Part shown: one piece after another, positions 18,858 to 27,402 of the stretch
How the letters are laid out: each line of letters begins with the position of its first letter
Numbering within the stretch: the first letter of the stretch is position 1
IMG/VR virus record: IMGVR_UViG_3300049218_000083
Coordinates: 62,001 to 126,000 of that record
Direction: 5' to 3' (one strand)
DNA: 64,000 nucleotides
Origin: a virus
Notes under the pieces: model-generated
Database searches by the model: none
Seen by the model: the letters and a program-made list of their open reading frames with translations, nothing else
Told to the model about the DNA's origin: nothing
Translations under genes and position numbers: made by a program

Positions 18858-19706
18858 ATGTCTGAAGCCTTACATTCATTGTTCGTATCACCCAAGAATC
18901 CTTGTAATTTTGACCATGTATTGAAACGTGGGCAATATCAGAACATAAAGAAATTAGATGTCGACACTCTCGAATTGGCTGGATTGATTTCAACAGAATT
19001 GAAAACAACCACTTCGTTGGCCTTAACAGTTATTCGTAACAACCGATGCCAACGATGTTTGACTTGTAACAAATTGTTCGTTGATATAACAAAGTCGACA
19101 TGTAGCAATCGATGCAGCGTAATCAAACAACGAAAAGAATTGAAAGCTGATCCAATAAGGCTAAAGATCTTTAGCAACAATCTTCATGAAATCGTGACAA
19201 ATCATTGGGCATCGTTAGATGATGAACAATTCAAGAAAAGAGCAAAGATGGGTGGATATGTGAAAACATTAAAAGGATTCTACGAACCAAAAAATCCAAG
19301 CAAGTATCGCGGTGATGTTAAATCTATCGTGTATAGAAGCAGTTGGGAGCGTCGCTTCATGGTTGTTTGTGATGAAACACCTGAAATCGTTGGCTGGTCA
19401 TCTGAAGAACTCATCATTCCATATCGCGATCCATCAAAAGATAACACGATTCATCGCTACTTCCCCGACTTCGTCATTCATGTAAAGCAACCAAACGGCA
19501 TCGAGAAACGAGTCGTCGAGATCAAGCCATACAAAGAAACCCAGATGCCTGTAAAGAAGAAGCGAGTCACCAAGGCATACATGGAGTCAGTCTACACCTA
19601 TGTAAGGAACCAAGCCAAGTGGGAGGCTGCGCGAGCTTACTGCGCGTCTCAGGGAATGAAGTTCGTGGTGCTAACCGAAAATGAGTTGTTTCCAAAACCG
19701 CGATAA
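18858..19706 (+). CDS. 4: Head completion protein gp4 with a 130-residue N-terminal extension
   Basis: Residues 131-282 are a clear gp4: FYEPKNPSKYRGDVKSIVYR, SSWERRF, EELIIPY, HRYFPDFVIHV. T4 gp4 is 150 residues, so this domain alone is full length. Residues 1-130 have no counterpart in gp4. They contain two CxxC-like pairs (CLTC at 67-70, TCSNRCS at 81-87) and use more A+T-rich codons than the gp4 part. They look like a homing-endonuclease or zinc-finger remnant. Met131 (at 19248) could be the original start. First gene of the plus-strand block. Confidence 0.85.
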   Translation: MSEALHSLFVSPKNPCNFDHVLKRGQYQNIKKLDVDTLELAGLISTELKTTTSLALTVIRNNRCQRCLTCNKLFVDITKSTCSNRCSVIKQRKELKADPIRLKIFSNNLHEIVTNHWASLDDEQFKKRAKMGGYVKTLKGFYEPKNPSKYRGDVKSIVYRSSWERRFMVVCDETPEIVGWSSEELIIPYRDPSKDNTIHRYFPDFVIHVKQPNGIEKRVVEIKPYKETQMPVKKKRVTKAYMESVYTYVRNQAKWEAARAYCASQGMKFVVLTENELFPKPR

Positions 19707-19713
19707 ATAGTGG

Positions 19714-20235
19714 ATGGCAACCTCTAAGAAGAAACCCTCCGTCAATAATGCTCGCGAATCAGTTCGTTGGTACACGCGCATTATCAAGAACCTGAATATG
19801 AAAGAGATCCGCAAGGAAGGCATTGGTGATGTCGTCAGCGGTCCTCATATGGGTAAGATGTGCTGTTTCTATTACGACCCGAAACTGAAGCGTGAACTTC
19901 CTTACTACGATCGTTTCCCATTGGTCATCCCTCTTGATCCAAAGCCTGATGGTTTCCTTGGATTGAACCTGCATTATCTTCCACCGGCTGCACGTCAAGT
20001 ATTGTTTGAACAGCTGTTCGCAGTTCGTGCTCGTAGGGACTTGACCCAAGAGAACCAAATTCTTATGACGTATGCTGTGCTTAAGCATACCACCAAATTC
20101 CCAGGCTGGAAGGATTGCATCAAGCGATACCTTGCCAACCACTATCGTTCCAAGATTATCGAGATCGACCCAATGTCATGGAAACTTTGCGTCGCTCTAC
20201 CAACAAGTCAATTCCAGAAAGGTTCACCATACTAA
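19714..20235 (+). CDS. gp2-like DNA end protector / head protein
   Basis: 173 residues, next to gp4 as in T4 (2-4-53). The central block MCCFYYDPKLKRELPYYDRF, PLVIPL, GFLGLNLHYLPP is widely conserved in T4-like phages, where I recall it being annotated as gp2 DNA end protector or as an uncharacterised structural protein. The lysine-rich N-terminus fits nucleic-acid contact. The name is tentative. A GATAAATAG sequence just upstream could be a promoter. Confidence 0.6.
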   Translation: MATSKKKPSVNNARESVRWYTRIIKNLNMKEIRKEGIGDVVSGPHMGKMCCFYYDPKLKRELPYYDRFPLVIPLDPKPDGFLGLNLHYLPPAARQVLFEQLFAVRARRDLTQENQILMTYAVLKHTTKFPGWKDCIKRYLANHYRSKIIEIDPMSWKLCVALPTSQFQKGSPY

Positions 20236-20237
20236 TC

Positions 20238-21098
20238 ATGGCATTCCTGTTCAAAGCCTTCGGCGCAAATATCGACCTTGAAAACAACGGGAATGCTTCT
20301 ATTAAGATTCCTGGGTTGCCAGGCATCACCTTGTTGAGTGGCAATGGTCCAAGTGTAAACAAGTCATTCAGTATCAACAACTTCACGCAAAATCTTAACA
20401 GACACAACGAAACAGCACGTACAGACAAGTTTGACGTGTCCATGATTCCTCCAGCGTCTGTTGCCTCTTACATCGGTATGTCACCAGCTGATATGATGAA
20501 AGGATTGTCACTTCAGTGCGAAGTGTCTGAATTGCCTTCTCGTGATATTCAGATGACCGAGTACATGACCCACGCATTCATCCGTCGTGTTCCTCATCAG
20601 AACCAATATGGCACAGCGAACTTCACGTTCATCTGCACTGGTGACTTGTGGGAAAAGAGAATGTTCGATGCTTGGTTGGATTTGATGGTTCCGGTTCAGA
20701 CTGGTCTTGTCAACTATCCGGTCGACGCTAACGGACAGCGCATGTACGAAACCGACATCATCTGTAACCAGTATGATTCCATGGGCACGTTGATTTACGC
20801 AGCAACATTGATAGACGCTGTACCAACCAACATGGGCCCATTGAACCAGTCCTGGGACAATGATTCCATCCACCGTCTAAGCATGACTTTCATGTTCCGT
20901 AAGTGGACAACGATCGACACGTCATTCGCTACATCTACAACGTTTGCTGGTTCAAACCCAGGCATCCTACCTTCAGCTGTCAGCGGTATCGTAAGCACGG
21001 TTGCTCAGGCTGCTACACAGGTGCAGGATGCTCGTGCTATCATTTCTGGCGGAGTGCCAATTAACAGTGCGTTGAATGCTATCAAGAACAACATATAA
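20238..21098 (+). CDS. 54: Baseplate tail-tube initiator, gp54-like
   Basis: 286 residues. I use the ATG at 20238 (MAFLFKAFGANIDL), two bases after the preceding stop, because the upstream in-frame ATG lies inside that gene. Residues about 70-200 have the tube-like pattern PPASVASYIGMSPADMM, LQCEVSELPSRDIQ, TANFTFICTGDLWEKRMFD, seen in gp54/gp19-type proteins that initiate tube polymerisation on the baseplate. T4 gp54 is 320 residues. It precedes gp26/51 and the tape measure in a plausible hub-tube operon. Confidence 0.75.
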   Translation: MAFLFKAFGANIDLENNGNASIKIPGLPGITLLSGNGPSVNKSFSINNFTQNLNRHNETARTDKFDVSMIPPASVASYIGMSPADMMKGLSLQCEVSELPSRDIQMTEYMTHAFIRRVPHQNQYGTANFTFICTGDLWEKRMFDAWLDLMVPVQTGLVNYPVDANGQRMYETDIICNQYDSMGTLIYAATLIDAVPTNMGPLNQSWDNDSIHRLSMTFMFRKWTTIDTSFATSTTFAGSNPGILPSAVSGIVSTVAQAATQVQDARAIISGGVPINSALNAIKNNI

Positions 21099-21113
21099 GC
21101 AAGGTGAATAATT

Positions 21114-21869
21114 ATGAAACTGCCTCAAATCTCACTTCCCACTTACGAAGTGAAGCTCCTATCTAAGAAGGATCCAGTAAAGATCCGTCCGTTCACGGTT
21201 CGTGAAGAGAAGCTCATGCTCATGGCTGTCGAAGCCAAGGATCTAGAGTCAACGGTTAATGCTCTCAAGCAAATCATCAGCAACTGCGTGATCGGTGAGT
21301 TTGACGTTGAAGAAATGCCAATGATCGACATGGAAATCATGTTCCTCAACCTTCGAGCTCGTTCTGTTGGTGAAATCGGCACCCAATTCTACAAGTGCAA
21401 AAACGAAGTAACAATCAATCCTCCACCAAACCCAGACAAGACAACCACGAAAGAGTGCGGCATGTTGTTGGAAATTCCAATCAACTTCCTTGAAGTGCCT
21501 ATCGTAAACAAGGACACAGAGACGAACATCAAGTTCACGGATGAGATCGGCGTCAAACTCAAGTTCCCATCCTTCTCTCTGATCCGCAAGCTTACCAAGG
21601 CCAACCCAGAAAAGGATGACATGGAATTGATCATTGCGACTAACTGCCTCGATATGATCTATGACAAGGATACAGTCTACCATGCAAAGGATTGTACGCA
21701 AGTCGAACTGGAAGAATTCATCCTTGGTCTTCGAACAGAAGACTATGACAAGATCAAGGAATTCTGCAACAAGGTCCCAAAGACCCAACTGATCTCCAAG
21801 AAGCAGTGTAAGAAGTGTGGATATGAACACACCTTCACGCTGGAGGGTATCGAAGATTTTTTCGTGTAG
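21114..21869 (+). CDS. 26: Baseplate hub / tail assembly protein gp26-like
   Basis: 251 residues (T4 gp26 is 208). The start LPQISLPTYEVKLLS, IRPFTVREEKLMLMA and a C-terminal CKKCGYEHTFTLEGIEDFF fit the T4_baseplate (gp26) family. The frame ends at TAG 21867-21869, just after a T-rich heptamer that can shift ribosomes into the following gp51-like frame. The Cys pairs (CK..., CGM, CKKCG) suggest a zinc site. It lies directly before the tape-measure gene, like G/T tail chaperones in other phages. Confidence 0.8.
   Translation: MKLPQISLPTYEVKLLSKKDPVKIRPFTVREEKLMLMAVEAKDLESTVNALKQIISNCVIGEFDVEEMPMIDMEIMFLNLRARSVGEIGTQFYKCKNEVTINPPPNPDKTTTKECGMLLEIPINFLEVPIVNKDTETNIKFTDEIGVKLKFPSFSLIRKLTKANPEKDDMELIIATNCLDMIYDKDTVYHAKDCTQVELEEFILGLRTEDYDKIKEFCNKVPKTQLISKKQCKKCGYEHTFTLEGIEDFFV
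21857..21863 (+). promoter_or_regulatory. Probable -1 ribosomal frameshift site (T TTT TTC)
   Basis: In the gp26-like frame the codons are GAT TTT TTC GTG TAG. The heptamer T-TTT-TTC fits the X-XXY-YYZ slippery rule. A -1 shift continues as CGT GTA GGA and stays open for 72 codons to TAA 22079-22081. There is no ATG or GTG before the conserved part of that frame. Confidence 0.7.
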
Positions 21870-22081
21870 GATTTTGTCATGATTCGCTAGAGGCTCAGTT
21901 TCGACTGAACCATAGCTTGCTGTATCATCAGAAAATTGATTTCCGAATGTTTGATGATATGATTCCTTGGGAGCGTGATGTTCATATCGCTATGATCATC
22001 AAGAACGTCGAAGAGGACAATGAGAAAGAGAAGCTGAAGCAACAAGAACGAAGAGCGCGTAGGGCAGCTGGTAGACGATAA
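21863..22081 (+). CDS. 51: gp51-like extension made by -1 frameshift
   Basis: This frame is open from inside the end of gp26 to TAA 22079-22081 and reads CHDSLEAQFRLNHSLLYHQK, DFRMFDDMIPWERDVHIAMI, then a charged coiled-coil tail EEDNEKEKLKQQERRARRAA. The MIPWERD block is what I know from gp51-type hub assembly proteins. No ATG precedes the conserved region; the only ones are internal (RMFDDM). I infer it is made as a gp26-51 fusion. The TAA overlaps the ATG of the tape-measure gene (TAATG). Confidence 0.7.
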   Translation, partial: RVGFCHDSLEAQFRLNHSLLYHQKIDFRMFDDMIPWERDVHIAMIIKNVEEDNEKEKLKQQERRARRAAGRR

Positions 22082-23931
22082 TGGCAATTAAAAAACCAAC
22101 AGTAATGACACAACAATCTGGACCTTCTAATCCAGACGCGAAGTTGACAACACCATCTGGTATGTCAATCAACGAAATCGCATTGCTGTTGAAAAGTCAG
22201 GACCCAACCATCAAGTTTTCTGACGCCAAGAAGAAAGCGCAAGAACTCAAGGATGCTGAAAGCACTGCCAAGTATGGACGAGGTTGTGAGCTCGGTAACA
22301 AAATCATCGGCGGTGTAATCGGTAAGAAGCTGGCAGCCAAAGTCACCAAAGCATTCACACCGAAAGACAAGATCAAAGAAGCCAAGTCAACGTTGAAGGA
22401 TTTCAGCGAAAAGCAAATGGCTGAGCAGATGAAACCACAGCTTGAGATGCAGAAAATCAAAGTGGATCTTCAAACCATCCTTGGTAAGCTTGACACTCTC
22501 AGCAGCGAAATCAAAGAACTCAAGACCAGTTCCGAGAAGGTTGCTGCCGCACCTGTAACAGCACCAACAGCCAGCCCAGCATACGCAGCCAAGGTTGTGC
22601 CAATGAAGGCTGAAAAGAGCGATGACGAACTTGACCTTGAGAAGATCATCAAGAAACAGTTCCCTGACTTCAAGAAGGCTGATATTGACAAGTTGGTTGC
22701 GTCAACCAAGCATCTCGAGACGTTGGAAGCCAAGGCATTGGCTGTTCTTCAGGCTCGTGGTCGTGCTGAAAAGATTCCTAAACCTCAAGTCGCGCCGCAG
22801 GTAGCCAAAGTCCAGGCTGATATGAAGCAGGAGAATGAGGATCGTCGAACTGCTGAAATGAAAAAGCAGAACGAACAGAACAAAACGACTGAGAAGCCAA
22901 CGGTTGAACAGGTCAAGCCTGCACCAGCTACTCCGCCACCTCCTCCAAAGGTTGAAGAAGTTAAGCCACCAACACCGGCTGTTGCTGCTAAGTCAGCTGA
23001 CACGGATGAAGATCAGAAAGAAGCTCGTGAGATCCTCAACGCTCAGAAAGAAGAGAAGGCTCGCAAGGAGCAAGAGAAGCGTGAAGAGGCTATCGAAAAG
23101 ACTCTGGAAGATATCAAGAAAAAGCTGGCCGACAACGGTATCGCTGACTTGATTGCTATGGCTTTGGGTGCTTTGGGATCCAAGCTGTTCAAGCTGATTG
23201 GCAAAGGCATGTGGACATTGGTCAAACTGGCTGGTAAGGCTGCTTGGGAGTCAGTCAAGCTTGCTTGGAAGGGTGCTAAAGCATTGTTCAGCAGCCTCAA
23301 GAATCTCTTGAAGGGTGGAGAGAAAGCCGGAGCCAAGGCTGGTGAAAAGGCTGCTGAGAAAGCTGCCGTCAAGGGTGGTGAGAAGGCTCTCGAGAAAGCT
23401 GGTGAGAAAGTTGGTGCTGAAGAAGCAGCTAAACTCGGCGGCAAAACCTTGGCGAAGTCATTCCTGAAGAAGATTCCTTTGATTGGTGCGGTTGCTGGTT
23501 TGGCATTCGCTGCTTCCGATTTGCTTGAAGGCGACACGGTTGGTGCCGGTTTGGATGCCGCATCCGGACTTGTGTCTATCATCCCTGGCGTCGGTACAGC
23601 TGCATCCATTGCGTTGGACGCAACCAAGGCTGCACGTGACTTTGGTGTAATCGGTGACAAGGCTGGAACCATGTCGGCGAAGTCTGACAAGGCTGACGCT
23701 CTCGCGAAGGCTAATGAAGACAAGGATGAGATTCCAGACATGGACGATGATAGTGATGGTCCAAGTCAGCCTGTAGTTGTACACCAAGACAACCGCAAAA
23801 CGATTGTAGCAGGCGGTGGTGATTCAGGCTCTACCATAATCAAGGTGCGCAACGATGAGCCTTCAGTCGCTGGCTTGACCGCATCCCTGTTTGACCATCC
23901 TGTGTCATACGGTGCCGTCTATCGTATGTAA
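22081..23931 (+). CDS. 29: Baseplate hub / tape-measure protein, gp29-like
   Basis: 616 residues, close to T4 gp29 (590). Residues 1-360 are charged and coiled-coil-prone with a Pro-rich linker (PAPATPPPPPKVEEVKPP). Residues 340-500 are Lys/Ala/Gly helices, including AGAKAGEKAAEKAAVKGGEK. Residues about 465-530 are hydrophobic with glycine zippers (PLIGAVAGLAFAASDLLEG, GLVSIIPGVGTAASIA), as in tape measures that insert in the membrane during DNA entry. The position after the frameshifted chaperone-like gene supports the call, which is by synteny and composition, not motif. Confidence 0.65.
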   Translation: MAIKKPTVMTQQSGPSNPDAKLTTPSGMSINEIALLLKSQDPTIKFSDAKKKAQELKDAESTAKYGRGCELGNKIIGGVIGKKLAAKVTKAFTPKDKIKEAKSTLKDFSEKQMAEQMKPQLEMQKIKVDLQTILGKLDTLSSEIKELKTSSEKVAAAPVTAPTASPAYAAKVVPMKAEKSDDELDLEKIIKKQFPDFKKADIDKLVASTKHLETLEAKALAVLQARGRAEKIPKPQVAPQVAKVQADMKQENEDRRTAEMKKQNEQNKTTEKPTVEQVKPAPATPPPPPKVEEVKPPTPAVAAKSADTDEDQKEAREILNAQKEEKARKEQEKREEAIEKTLEDIKKKLADNGIADLIAMALGALGSKLFKLIGKGMWTLVKLAGKAAWESVKLAWKGAKALFSSLKNLLKGGEKAGAKAGEKAAEKAAVKGGEKALEKAGEKVGAEEAAKLGGKTLAKSFLKKIPLIGAVAGLAFAASDLLEGDTVGAGLDAASGLVSIIPGVGTAASIALDATKAARDFGVIGDKAGTMSAKSDKADALAKANEDKDEIPDMDDDSDGPSQPVVVHQDNRKTIVAGGGDSGSTIIKVRNDEPSVAGLTASLFDHPVSYGAVYRM

Positions 23932-23933
23932 AT

Positions 23934-23955
23934 GAAGACCCTCACAAGGAGGGTC
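23934..23955. terminator. Hairpin between convergent gp29-like and gp32 genes
   Basis: AGACCCT CACAAGG AGGGTCT is a perfect 7-bp stem right after the plus-strand tape-measure stop and facing the minus-strand gp32 gene about 95 bases away. There is no clear U-tract on either side, so it may be a bidirectional or RNA-stability element. Confidence 0.5.
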
Positions 23956-24050
23956 TCACTTGCCAGCGTTAGGTGGATTTTACTTTCCGCGCAGTTCGCA
24001 ACCACCGTGTCGCATCCAATTGCAAGGCCAGCTGGCGCTCCCGGATACGA

Positions 24051-25001
24051 TTACTCGTCGTCGTCGGCAAGACCATTGAACATGTTCAACATCTTGTCGT
24101 CATCGTCCTCATCACCACCGGCAGCGACTGGAGTCTCTTCCCAAGGAGGAGTCTGCTCAGCCTCGACTGGCTTTGCCTTCACCGGACCAGAGTTGACTGG
24201 CTTGCTGCCGTCCAACCCGATGACCTTGTGGAACTTCGCTTCCAACTCTTCATAGCTCTTGAACTGGTCAGGAGCCTTCAGAGCCTTCAACGAATAGGCT
24301 GAACGCCAGATCTTTTCGATCTTCTCATCGCTGTCCGCAATCGGCGTTCCCTTCGCTGGGTTTTCAGCCGTCGCCAAACCTTCGAAAGAAGAGGTATCGT
24401 AGTTGCGATATCCCTCGACCTTACGAATACGAAGACGGAAGTTGTGTCCCTTCCAGAAATCGAACACTGGAACCTTCACCAGCGTGATATCTTCCAAAGC
24501 TGCTGCCTTGATTTCTTCTTCGGTTGGCTTGATGCAAACACGAATCTTGTCGAAAATCTTCTTGCCATAACTGTACAGGAAGATCTTGCCTTCGTTGTCT
24601 GGATTGCCTGGGTCCTTAATAACCAGAATGTTTGACGTGTAACTCAAACGACGCTTCTGCTTACGAACAATCTTCTTGTTCTCTTCGACGCCAGTCTTCC
24701 AAAGCTTGCTGTTGTACTCAGCGACTGGGTCCTTCAAACCCAAAGTCGTCAAGCTGTTTTCGATGTACCAGCCGCCAGGACCTTCAAATCCATGGCTGAA
24801 AAGCTGTACCCATGGTAGACCATCTTCACCGTCTACTTCTGGGGTGTCCAAGAAACGAATGACTGCAGAACCGTTGCCAGCCTTATCGACAGTTGGCTTC
24901 CAGTATCGGTCATCGCCCTTGTTTTGTTTGTTGGTTTGCTCGAGAGCTTTGGTTAGCTTGTCGAGGGAAGAGTTCTTCTTCAATGCTGCGAAACTTGACA
25001 T
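24051..25001 (-). CDS. 32: Single-stranded DNA-binding protein gp32
   Basis: 316 residues (T4 gp32 is 301). The DNA-binding core fits: GDDRYWKPTVDKAGNGSAVI, RFLDTPEVDGEDGLPWVQLF, GWYIENSLTTLG, then KRRLSYTSNILVIKDP and GKIFLYSYGKKIF. The C-terminal tail is strongly acidic (GGDEDDDDKMLNMF, ADDDE), the protein-interaction tail that recruits gp59, polymerase and helicase. The zinc Cys/His set of T4 gp32 is not evident. A CTAAATA motif at about 25073-25079 and a GGAG site precede it. Confidence 0.93.
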   Translation of the reverse strand: MSSFAALKKNSSLDKLTKALEQTNKQNKGDDRYWKPTVDKAGNGSAVIRFLDTPEVDGEDGLPWVQLFSHGFEGPGGWYIENSLTTLGLKDPVAEYNSKLWKTGVEENKKIVRKQKRRLSYTSNILVIKDPGNPDNEGKIFLYSYGKKIFDKIRVCIKPTEEEIKAAALEDITLVKVPVFDFWKGHNFRLRIRKVEGYRNYDTSSFEGLATAENPAKGTPIADSDEKIEKIWRSAYSLKALKAPDQFKSYEELEAKFHKVIGLDGSKPVNSGPVKAKPVEAEQTPPWEETPVAAGGDEDDDDKMLNMFNGLADDDE

Positions 25002-25071
25002 GTATTTCTCCGTGTAAGTGTATGATTTTGTTAGTGTATTGCAGTTTTGTCCACTTAGCGCATAATGTATT

Positions 25072-25377
25072 CTATTTAGAAAATTCCCTGCGAGAATCCG
25101 ACCAAACCGGCAACAATTTTACCGTGTAATTGAGTTCTTTCGCTACCACTGTTCGGCGCTGTGAACGACGAAAAATAGCACGAGAACGCTCAAGATTTCG
25201 CTCTCTCCAACGACGCTGACGTTCTGCCAGCACCAATCGGTACTCAGGATTCTCCCGCAGCTTCTTCGTGAGCCATTCTTTTCTCTTGATGGCTGCTGGA
25301 GATGGCGGACGAACCTCACCTATGCGAGGTCGTCCACGTTGATACCCTGTGTTCCAGATCTGGAGTTTCTTACTCAT
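25072..25377 (-). CDS. Small basic protein of unknown function
   Basis: 101 residues from ATG 25377, which overlaps the AAA ATPase stop by eight bases. It is very Arg-rich (RQRRWRERNLERSRAIFRRS), so nucleic-acid binding is likely. No family recognised. Placed between gp32 and an ATPase. Confidence 0.6.
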   Translation of the reverse strand: MSKKLQIWNTGYQRGRPRIGEVRPPSPAAIKRKEWLTKKLRENPEYRLVLAERQRRWRERNLERSRAIFRRSQRRTVVAKELNYTVKLLPVWSDSRREFSK

Positions 25378-26362
25378 CGCTCTCACTTCCTGTGAATCCA
25401 AACGTTCCACCACTCTGGTCCGAAGAGACCTTTGAGGTGTTCATCTTCTGCATGCGCTTCAGCGTGCTCTCGAGGCTGTTTCCCAAGCACTCGACAGAGA
25501 TAATGATCTCACGGATATGTGCGATAGACATACCACGCGAACCTTCGACCCAAGCCTGCAGTTCTTCACCGATCACCAGCTGCGGGTCGACCAAGCCAAC
25601 CTTCTCAGCCAAGCCACGAGGCTGAGACGCCAAACGAGGCACCTTCGCAGCGATGTACTGGGCGCGAGCCGCATCGGTTGGCATACCGATCTTGATGATT
25701 TCGTCAAACCGCGAAGGGCGATTCACGAGACGCTTATCCAGACGCTCCGGATAGTTGGTAGTGGCAACGAAAACCACGTTGTCGATCTGCAACTCGCCGT
25801 CAAGCAACGCGAGCATCTGGGATTCACCCTTACGCTCAACGATGGCATCGATATCTTCGATCATGACAACGACCGGACGCTTCGGCTCGATCAAACGCAG
25901 CACGCGCAAGCCTTCCGCTGTGAACGCTGGGTCGGTCAAGTAGACCGAGATGCCACCTTGGTCAACGATCTGTTGACTGAGCTGTTGGCACAGGACCGTC
26001 TTACCAGAACCTGGAGGACCCCACAGCATGATACCACGCTTCCACAGAAAGCCATGCTCGCGGAACTTGGGCTCGCAGGTCCAGAAGTGTCCGATGGACG
26101 CCAGAACCTTCTCAGCCTTGGAATCGGGAAGAACCATCAGCTTGTCCAGGTTGATTTCTTTCTTCGTGAAGAAAATACCCTTGATGTCACTGTAGTTCAC
26201 AATGTACTGCCCAGGAGGCAGTGACTTCTCGGTGGTCGAACATGGAATGTAGGAATCGCCACCACTCACAGCCCACATTTGAGAGCCGTCGTACAACGAA
26301 TTGAATTTCTTCTCTTCTTCGTCGTCAACAGCTTCGGGTCGTGCTTTCAAGGAATTAGGCAT
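25370..26362 (-). CDS. AAA+ ATPase
   Basis: 330 residues. Walker A GPPGSGKT at about 115-122, Walker B VVVMIEDIDA at about 163-172, sensor-1 VFVATTNYPERLD, and the RPSRFDE arginine-finger region are all present, so it should hydrolyse ATP as an oligomer. It sits in the T4 33-59-32 locus, between gp59 and gp32, suggesting a role in replication or late gene expression. Many large phages encode this kind of ATPase, but the substrate is not known to me. Confidence 0.85.
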   Translation of the reverse strand: MPNSLKARPEAVDDEEEKKFNSLYDGSQMWAVSGGDSYIPCSTTEKSLPPGQYIVNYSDIKGIFFTKKEINLDKLMVLPDSKAEKVLASIGHFWTCEPKFREHGFLWKRGIMLWGPPGSGKTVLCQQLSQQIVDQGGISVYLTDPAFTAEGLRVLRLIEPKRPVVVMIEDIDAIVERKGESQMLALLDGELQIDNVVFVATTNYPERLDKRLVNRPSRFDEIIKIGMPTDAARAQYIAAKVPRLASQPRGLAEKVGLVDPQLVIGEELQAWVEGSRGMSIAHIREIIISVECLGNSLESTLKRMQKMNTSKVSSDQSGGTFGFTGSESDE

Positions 26363-26940
26363 TGTAAGTTCTCCGGTATGAATTGCTTGAAGGAATCATC
26401 TACTGGTTCATGTTGAAAATAAAATGGAAGGAACTTGATCAGCTTCTTGTATTTCTGATCCCAGAGAAAGTTCCCGGTCAAATTCGTATTTATTACATCA
26501 ATGATATTTGTAAATCGGTCGAGGATAAACAGTGATGCGTAATGTAAATCGCCTTGGTTCAGTTTCTCGAAGATCTTTGGTTCTTCAAATGTCCGGATCT
26601 TCACCATGTCGAGCCTGAAATTCAATTCGCGCTGCTTGCCGTAGTTGCGCCACTCGTATGGCCACTGGCCAGCTTCTGTTTCATACGTCTTGGAGTTGAC
26701 CCACTTCTCTTGTCTGTAAAACAACCAAGATGTGAGATATGCGAACTCATTAGGATTCCACGAAGCATATTCACGGGCAAGCTTGTGATAGGAATACTTA
26801 TCACGTCGCCTATCAAACGCTTCCTCAGTGTAGCTAGTTCCTCCGGAGTACTTTTGGAAGTCATACGAAGTCGTGTAGTGAAGGAAGACGGCATGATAAA
26901 TTTGGAAGATTGCAAACGGTTTCATTTCTGTGGTGATCAT
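26347..26940 (-). CDS. 59: Helicase loader gp59-like
   Basis: 197 residues (T4 gp59 is 217). FQIYHAVFLHYTTSYDFQKY and FDRRRDKYSYHKLAREY resemble the N-terminal HMG-like half of gp59, which binds fork DNA. Position directly after gp33 and close to gp32 reproduces the T4 gene order 33-59-32, which strengthens the call. It would load the replicative helicase onto gp32-covered DNA. Its stop overlaps the start of the AAA ATPase. Confidence 0.75.
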   Translation of the reverse strand: MITTEMKPFAIFQIYHAVFLHYTTSYDFQKYSGGTSYTEEAFDRRRDKYSYHKLAREYASWNPNEFAYLTSWLFYRQEKWVNSKTYETEAGQWPYEWRNYGKQRELNFRLDMVKIRTFEEPKIFEKLNQGDLHYASLFILDRFTNIIDVINTNLTGNFLWDQKYKKLIKFLPFYFQHEPVDDSFKQFIPENLQCLIP

Positions 26941-27158
26941 ACTGGCAGAGTGGACTCTTTGGTTAGATAGCGAAGTTCGCGTGCTTCAAATTCAATCTTC
27001 GCTTTCAATGTTGGGGCAATCAATGTTCCAGCAATTTCAACTTCGAGTCCAGTCCTGGAACAATGCTCTGTGATTGCTTCGATATGACTGATGCCCATGG
27101 CGATAGCCATTTCTTCTATGAGCAATGAAAAACTGTTTTTTTCTTCCTTAGTTGGCAT
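26937..27158 (-). CDS. 33: Late transcription coactivator gp33-like
   Basis: 73 residues. EMAIAMGISHIEAITEHCSR, TGLEVEIAGTLIAPTLKAKI and EAREL follow the short gp33 pattern of T4-like phages, where gp33 links RNA polymerase to the sliding clamp at late promoters. Order 33-59-32 as in T4. The recurrent CTAAATA motifs in this window are likely the targets of this system; gp55 itself is not in the window. Confidence 0.75.
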   Translation of the reverse strand: MPTKEEKNSFSLLIEEMAIAMGISHIEAITEHCSRTGLEVEIAGTLIAPTLKAKIEFEARELRYLTKESTLPV

Positions 27159-27402
27159 GGCGTATACTCTTACAATTATTAAAGTGGTATCGGGTCATAT
27201 TACTCGACACACCAAACGCACTGCAGTGCGGACAGGTCGTAATCTTTCTTACTACTGGCATTCCTGTTCTTGTACATGACATCTTTCGTTTTGTTTCTTC
27301 AGACATTGGACCACGAGGACGCTCTAAGCATGGTTCAGTGAATACAAGGTGACGTTGCCTTTCATCTTTGCTCAGCTTCATGTATTCTTCAATTTGAATC
27401 AT
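27148..27402 (-). CDS. Homing endonuclease remnant (NUMOD3 plus zinc module)
   Basis: 84 residues. The N-terminus (YMKLSKDERQRHLVFTEPCL ERP) matches the start of a phage HNH family whose HLxLxEPCIERGG motif normally leads into the HNH core. Here the core is missing and the sequence jumps to a NUMOD3 motif (MSEETKRKMSCTRTG) and the shared C-terminal zinc module (CPHC...RYHFNNC). I read it as an endonuclease that lost its catalytic centre. It lies between guaC and gp33. Confidence 0.65.
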   Translation of the reverse strand: MIQIEEYMKLSKDERQRHLVFTEPCLERPRGPMSEETKRKMSCTRTGMPVVRKITTCPHCSAFGVSSNMTRYHFNNCKSIRHAN

